64,000 nucleotides of DNA from contig NZ_KB899242.1 of assembly GCF_000378125.1 (NCBI RefSeq), positions 62,001-126,000 of the forward strand. Direction: 5' to 3'. The stretch comes from Rudaea cellulosilytica DSM 22992 (lineage in GTDB: Bacteria > Pseudomonadota > Gammaproteobacteria > Xanthomonadales > Rhodanobacteraceae). A program made the translations under genes and the position numbers. The notes beneath the pieces were generated by a model. It was not told where the DNA came from, made no database searches, and saw only the letters and a list, made by a program, of their open reading frames with translations. Positions 60,716 to 64,000 of this stretch are shown one piece after another. Positions within the stretch are counted from its first letter, which is position 1. Every line of letters starts with the position of its first letter.

Positions 60716-61594
60716 TCAGCCTTTCTTCTCTGCGGCGGGCTGCGCCGGCGCCGCGGGAACCGCCGCCGGCTTCGTCGGCGCTGCACTGCCGGCCGGATAC
60801 TCGATCTTCGCCTGCTGCTTGAGCTTGGCCAGACGCTCCTCGCCGATCTTCTTCTGCAGGCCACTCCTGATCCCGTCCTTGACCTTGTCGAACTCTGGCG
60901 GCGTAAGCGGATTGACTGCCTGTACCTGGAAAACGAGCCAGTTCTGCGGCAACTTCAGCGGCGTGCGCGTGAAGTCGCCGGCTTTCATCGATGCCAGCGC
61001 ATCGGTGACCGGCTTGGGCATGTTCTCCGTGTTGATGTGCGAAAGCACCTTGGCCTGGGCCTTGCCTTTCCATTCGTCGTAGACCTTGTCGAACGGTGTG
61101 CCTGAAACGAGTTCTCCCGATGCCTTGAGCGCGTCGGCCTCGTTCGGAAACAGCAGGCTACCGAGGTCGTATTCGAACTTGCCCATGGCTGCGACCTTGG
61201 CGTCGTATTCGGCCTTGAGCGCCTCGTCGGAAATCGGGGTCTGCTGCTGCAGGCGGATCATCGCGCCATTCGCAACCGCAGACAGGCGCGCGACCTCGAC
61301 ATCGGCGGCGAACTTCGGATCGGCCAGCATCTTGTCACGCTGCGCCTGCTCGGCAAGCAGCACGTAGTCGCCGAGCACGCGCAGGATTTCGGCGCGCTGT
61401 TCGGGATTGTTCATGTCGGCCTTGGCTGCCTTGACGCGAACGAAGGCATCGACGAGTTCCTGCGGCACTGCCGTGCCGTTGACGGTTTCCGCCACCGGCA
61501 GATTGGCCGGCAACTGTACGAGGCGTTGATCGCCGGCGCCGCTCGAACACGCAGTGAGTGCGAGGCAGACAGCAAGGGAAAGTACGTTGCGCAT
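60716..61594 (-). CDS. Lipoprotein peptidyl-prolyl isomerase (PpiC/SurA-like rotamase)
   Basis: The 292-residue product starts at ATG 61594 after AAGGAAGATCCC. MRNVLSLAVCLALTAC is a lipobox-type signal, with Cys16 for lipidation. The N-terminal helical domain resembles SurA_N-type chaperones, and the parvulin-like rotamase region includes ADALKASGELVSGTPFDKVY and NENMPKPVTD-like INTENMPKPVTDALASMKAG. The C-terminus is Pro/Ala-rich. It likely folds outer-membrane proteins in the periplasm. It is convergent with queF and downstream of bolA. Confidence 0.85.
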   Translation of the reverse strand: MRNVLSLAVCLALTACSSGAGDQRLVQLPANLPVAETVNGTAVPQELVDAFVRVKAAKADMNNPEQRAEILRVLGDYVLLAEQAQRDKMLADPKFAADVEVARLSAVANGAMIRLQQQTPISDEALKAEYDAKVAAMGKFEYDLGSLLFPNEADALKASGELVSGTPFDKVYDEWKGKAQAKVLSHINTENMPKPVTDALASMKAGDFTRTPLKLPQNWLVFQVQAVNPLTPPEFDKVKDGIRSGLQKKIGEERLAKLKQQAKIEYPAGSAAPTKPAAVPAAPAQPAAEKKG

Positions 61595-61671
61595 GGGATC
61601 TTCCTTCAAATCAAAATTCGTGTCGCGCCATCCGCCATCCGCCCCAGAACGACGCATTCGCAATGCGTCGG

Positions 61672-61962
61672 TCAGGTTTCGTCCGGCGTGCGCGTTTCCA
61701 GCGCCAGCGCGTGGATGTCGGTCTGCATCATCGCACCCAGGGCGGCATAGACGCGCTGATGACGCTTGACCGGCGAAAGTCCCGCGAACGCCGCGGCGAG
61801 GATGCGCACGCGAAAGTGCCCGCGCCCGTCGCGCGCACCTGCGTGGCCGGCATGTTTATGGCTTTCGTCGACGATGTCGAGCTGCAGCGGCGAAAATTCG
61901 GCCGTCAGCAACTCGCGCATGCGCGCGATGCGCGCCGGGTTGAGTTCGACCGCGCCGGTCAC
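61672..61962 (-). CDS. bolA: BolA family protein
   Basis: The 96-residue product has the BolA core ([35 protein letters not shown]). BolA proteins bind monothiol glutaredoxins via [2Fe-2S] and affect cell shape and stress responses. Its start overlaps the YciI-like gene's stop by 4 bp, so the two are coupled. Confidence 0.92.
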   Translation of the reverse strand: MTGAVELNPARIARMRELLTAEFSPLQLDIVDESHKHAGHAGARDGRGHFRVRILAAAFAGLSPVKRHQRVYAALGAMMQTDIHALALETRTPDET

Positions 61963-62258
61963 GGCAAGGTCTTGCGGAACGGCCGTACGTCCACTTCGCG
62001 ATAGACGCCGGCAGCAACGTACGGATCGGCCGCGGCCCAGGCCTTGGCCGCGGCGAGATCGGTAAATTCGGCGATGATCAGGCTGCCGCTGAATCCTGCG
62101 GGGCCCGGATCCTCGCTGTCGATCGCAGGGAACGGCCCGGCCAGCAGTAAGCGGCCCTCAGCAAGCAAGGTCTTCAGGCGCTCCACATGCGCGGGTCGCG
62201 CAGCGAGCCGTTTTTGCAGGCTGTCAGCGTGATCCAGAGCGTTGATCGCATACCACAT
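61959..62258 (-). CDS. YciI family protein
   Basis: The 99-residue product has the YciI-like ferredoxin-fold pattern: [58 protein letters not shown] with the conserved His and Asp. Its function is not well defined. It heads a yciI-bolA-rotamase group on the minus strand. Confidence 0.9.
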   Translation of the reverse strand: MWYAINALDHADSLQKRLAARPAHVERLKTLLAEGRLLLAGPFPAIDSEDPGPAGFSGSLIIAEFTDLAAAKAWAAADPYVAAGVYREVDVRPFRKTLP

Positions 62259-62640
62259 CGACGGAATCTCTTTGCCGGAAAACTAGAAATGATACCGCAA
62301 CTGATGCACCGTCCCTGGTGCATAGCCTCTGGACAGGCGCCCACAATCCCCGTAATCTGTCACTCAAAGCGCTGGCCAGCCCGCACGCATCGCGAGCCGC
62401 GATGCAGACAAGACCCGCCCGCGCTGTTCTCTTGGGAACCGCCTCCCGCGCACGCCCGATGCGAATCGGCCGTTGCGGACGGGACCTCATCCGCATATCC
62501 GCCATGCCGCAGTTCCACACTATGCCGCAGCGGTTTGCTGGTATGTATTTTTTGTATTTCTATACTTTGGCGTATGCATAACGCTTTGTCTCCCCGGGGC
62601 CGCGTCGCGCGCGGCAACCACGCATGACCGAAATCGTCGC
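62259..62640. other. Intergenic region before scpA
   Basis: This 382-bp stretch has no supported gene. Short frames are GC artefacts. A TATACT -10-like hexamer at 62561-62566 with TTGCTG 20 bp upstream is the best promoter hint for scpA, but the spacing is long. Confidence 0.4.
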
Positions 62641-63498
62641 ATGAACGCGCAGGGCGCAGCCGCCGAAACGGGCGACGACGCGGTCGCGAGCCCGTTCCAG
62701 CACGTCCCGCAGCAGCAGGAAATGCCGCTGGCGATCGTGCGTGGCGAGCCGGTGCTGCAGATGCCGCAGGACCTGTACATCCCTCCCGACGCGCTCGAAG
62801 TCATCCTCGAGGCATTCGAGGGGCCGCTGGACCTGTTGCTCTATTTGATCCGCCGGCAGAATCTCGACATCCTCGATATACCGATCGCCGAGATAACGCG
62901 GCAGTACATCGACTACATCGAGCTGATGAAGGACCTGCGCCTCGAACTGGCGGCCGAATACCTGGTCATGGCCGCGATCCTGGCCGAGATCAAGTCGCGT
63001 TTGCTGCTGCCGCGGCCGCCGGTCGAAGAAGGCATCGAGGACGATCCGCGCGCCGACCTCGTGCGCCGTCTGCAGGAATACGAGCGCTTCAAGAAAGCCG
63101 CGGAGGACATCGAAACGATGCCACGCGCGGACCGGGATTTTTTCGTGGTGCATGCCCACGTCCTCGACAAGGCCGTGGTGCGCGTGCCACCGCCGGTGGA
63201 CATGCGCGAACTGCTGCTTGCGCTCAAGGACGTGCTGACCCGCGCGGAACTGAAGGGCCATCACGAGATCCGCCGCGAAGCGCTGTCGGTGCGCAATCGC
63301 ATGAGCGACGTGCTCAGCGCACTCGGCGACGGCAGCTTCCACGCGTTCCAGTCGTTGTTCAATCCCGACGAAGGCCGCATCGGCATCGTCGTCACCTTCC
63401 TCGCCTTGCTCGAACTGGCCAAGGAACACTTGATCGAGATCATGCAGAGCGAACCGCTTGCGCCGATCTACTTGAAGTCGCTGGCCACAGCCAATTAA
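62641..63498 (+). CDS. scpA: Segregation and condensation protein ScpA
   Basis: The 285-residue product contains the ScpA core (EAFEGPLDLLLYLIRRQNLD, ILDIPIAEITRQYIDYIELM, AAEYLVMAAILAEIKSRLLL) and the C-terminal winged-helix end VVTFLALLELAKEHLIEIMQ. It bridges SMC heads and ScpB. ATG 62641 is taken because the frame upstream lacks similarity; the N-terminal about 45 residues are polar and variable. scpB follows in 83 bp. Confidence 0.94.
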   Translation: MNAQGAAAETGDDAVASPFQHVPQQQEMPLAIVRGEPVLQMPQDLYIPPDALEVILEAFEGPLDLLLYLIRRQNLDILDIPIAEITRQYIDYIELMKDLRLELAAEYLVMAAILAEIKSRLLLPRPPVEEGIEDDPRADLVRRLQEYERFKKAAEDIETMPRADRDFFVVHAHVLDKAVVRVPPPVDMRELLLALKDVLTRAELKGHHEIRREALSVRNRMSDVLSALGDGSFHAFQSLFNPDEGRIGIVVTFLALLELAKEHLIEIMQSEPLAPIYLKSLATAN

Positions 63499-63581
63499 TA
63501 ACCTATGCGCTCGTCCATGATCGCGAAAGTCAAAAAGCCGCCTTCCATGGCGGCACTTCTCAACAAAAGCTGTTACTGATA

Positions 63582-64000
63582 ATGGAATTCGAAATACTCA
63601 AACGCATCGTCGAAGCTGCCCTGCTCGCTTCATCGGCGCCGTTGTCGCTGCCGCAGCTGTTCACTCTGTTCGCCGAAGACGAGCTGCCGAGTCACGACGA
63701 CCTCGCGCGCGCGCTCGACGAACTGGCGCGAGACAGCGAAGGCCGTGGCATCGAGCTGAAAGAGGTCGCCTCGGGTTTCCGCTACCAGGTTCGCGCCGAA
63801 GTGAACCAGTGGGTCTCGCGCCTGTGGACCGAGCGGCAGACGCGCTACTCGCGCGCGCAGCTCGAGACGCTCGCACTGATCGCCTACCGCCAGCCGATCA
63901 CGCGCGGCGAGATCGAGAACATCCGCGGCGTGGCCGTGTCGAGCAACATCATCAAGACGCTGGAAGAACGCGAGTGGATCCGCACGGTCGGCCATCGCGA
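63582..64000 (+). CDS. scpB: Segregation and condensation protein ScpB (3' end outside window)
   Basis: The frame from ATG 63582 begins MEFEILKRIVEAALLASSAP and includes RYSRAQLETLALIAYRQPIT, GEIENIRGVAVSSNIIKTLE and REWIRTVGHR, the paired winged-helix ScpB signature. At least 139 codons are present and the end is cut. It works with SMC (56668) and ScpA. Confidence 0.94.
   Translation, partial: MEFEILKRIVEAALLASSAPLSLPQLFTLFAEDELPSHDDLARALDELARDSEGRGIELKEVASGFRYQVRAEVNQWVSRLWTERQTRYSRAQLETLALIAYRQPITRGEIENIRGVAVSSNIIKTLEEREWIRTVGHR

Noticed and set aside
62535..62566. Promoter (TTGCTG/TATACT) upstream of scpA
   Set aside because: The 20-bp spacing is longer than usual for a sigma-70 promoter, so I mention it only as a hint.

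Overview
The window is GC-rich chromosomal DNA from a gammaproteobacterium, most likely of the Xanthomonadales (Rhodanobacteraceae or Xanthomonadaceae type). The basis is the core gene content and order: tig-clpP-clpX, alaS-csrA-tRNA-Ser, smc-zipA, acnD-prpF, scpA-scpB and yciI-bolA. Species cannot be fixed from the sequence. Genes are dense on both strands. I see no insertion sequence, prophage, CRISPR array or rRNA.

Region 1 (1-7.5 kb) is accessory. It holds a secreted protein of unknown function cut by the window edge, a TAP-like alpha/beta hydrolase, two class-C beta-lactamase-fold proteins (one lacking its catalytic Lys) and a LuxR-type regulator. A second, truncated copy of the regulator's promoter, operator-like palindrome and N-terminus lies at 1346-1490. 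The hydrolase trio is therefore flanked by direct repeats.

Region 2 (7.5-21 kb) looks like a low-oxygen stress regulon. Universal stress proteins, a BON protein, a zinc alcohol dehydrogenase, a potassium-channel-like protein, a PolX/PHP DNA polymerase, YqjD/YqjE/YqjK-like membrane proteins, a CarS-like membrane enzyme, a phasin-like protein, cytochrome b561, an MgtC/DUF4010 protein and a P-type cation ATPase are interspersed with seven FNR/ANR-type boxes. Four of these boxes sit 56-59 bp before a start codon. Several gene remnants lie between the genes: an ABC transporter deletion scar, an MgtA C-terminus and an AI-2E transporter C-terminus. Two L,D-transpeptidase-fold genes follow, divergently arranged, at 21-23.5 kb.

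Region 3 (23.6-45.4 kb) is mainly housekeeping: tRNA-Ser, csrA, alaS, recX, clpX, clpP, tig, five clustered tRNAs, an SDR, malate synthase, a NYN-domain protein, tRNA-Arg, acnD-prpF (methylcitrate cycle), sbcB, DUF2461 and DUF2127 proteins, epmA and ligA. recX lies next to clpX and recA is not present.

Region 4 (45.5-55.8 kb) is an accessory block between ligA and zipA. It carries TPR and dienelactone-hydrolase-like proteins, OmpW, an M13 peptidase, a two-domain fatty acyl reductase next to an acyl-CoA-binding protein and a TetR regulator, a phasin, and a lower-GC protein of unknown function. Region 5 (55.8-64 kb) returns to core genes: zipA, smc, queF, a rotamase lipoprotein, bolA, yciI, scpA and scpB (cut by the window end). 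The SMC-ScpA-ScpB chromosome condensation complex is encoded within about 7 kb.
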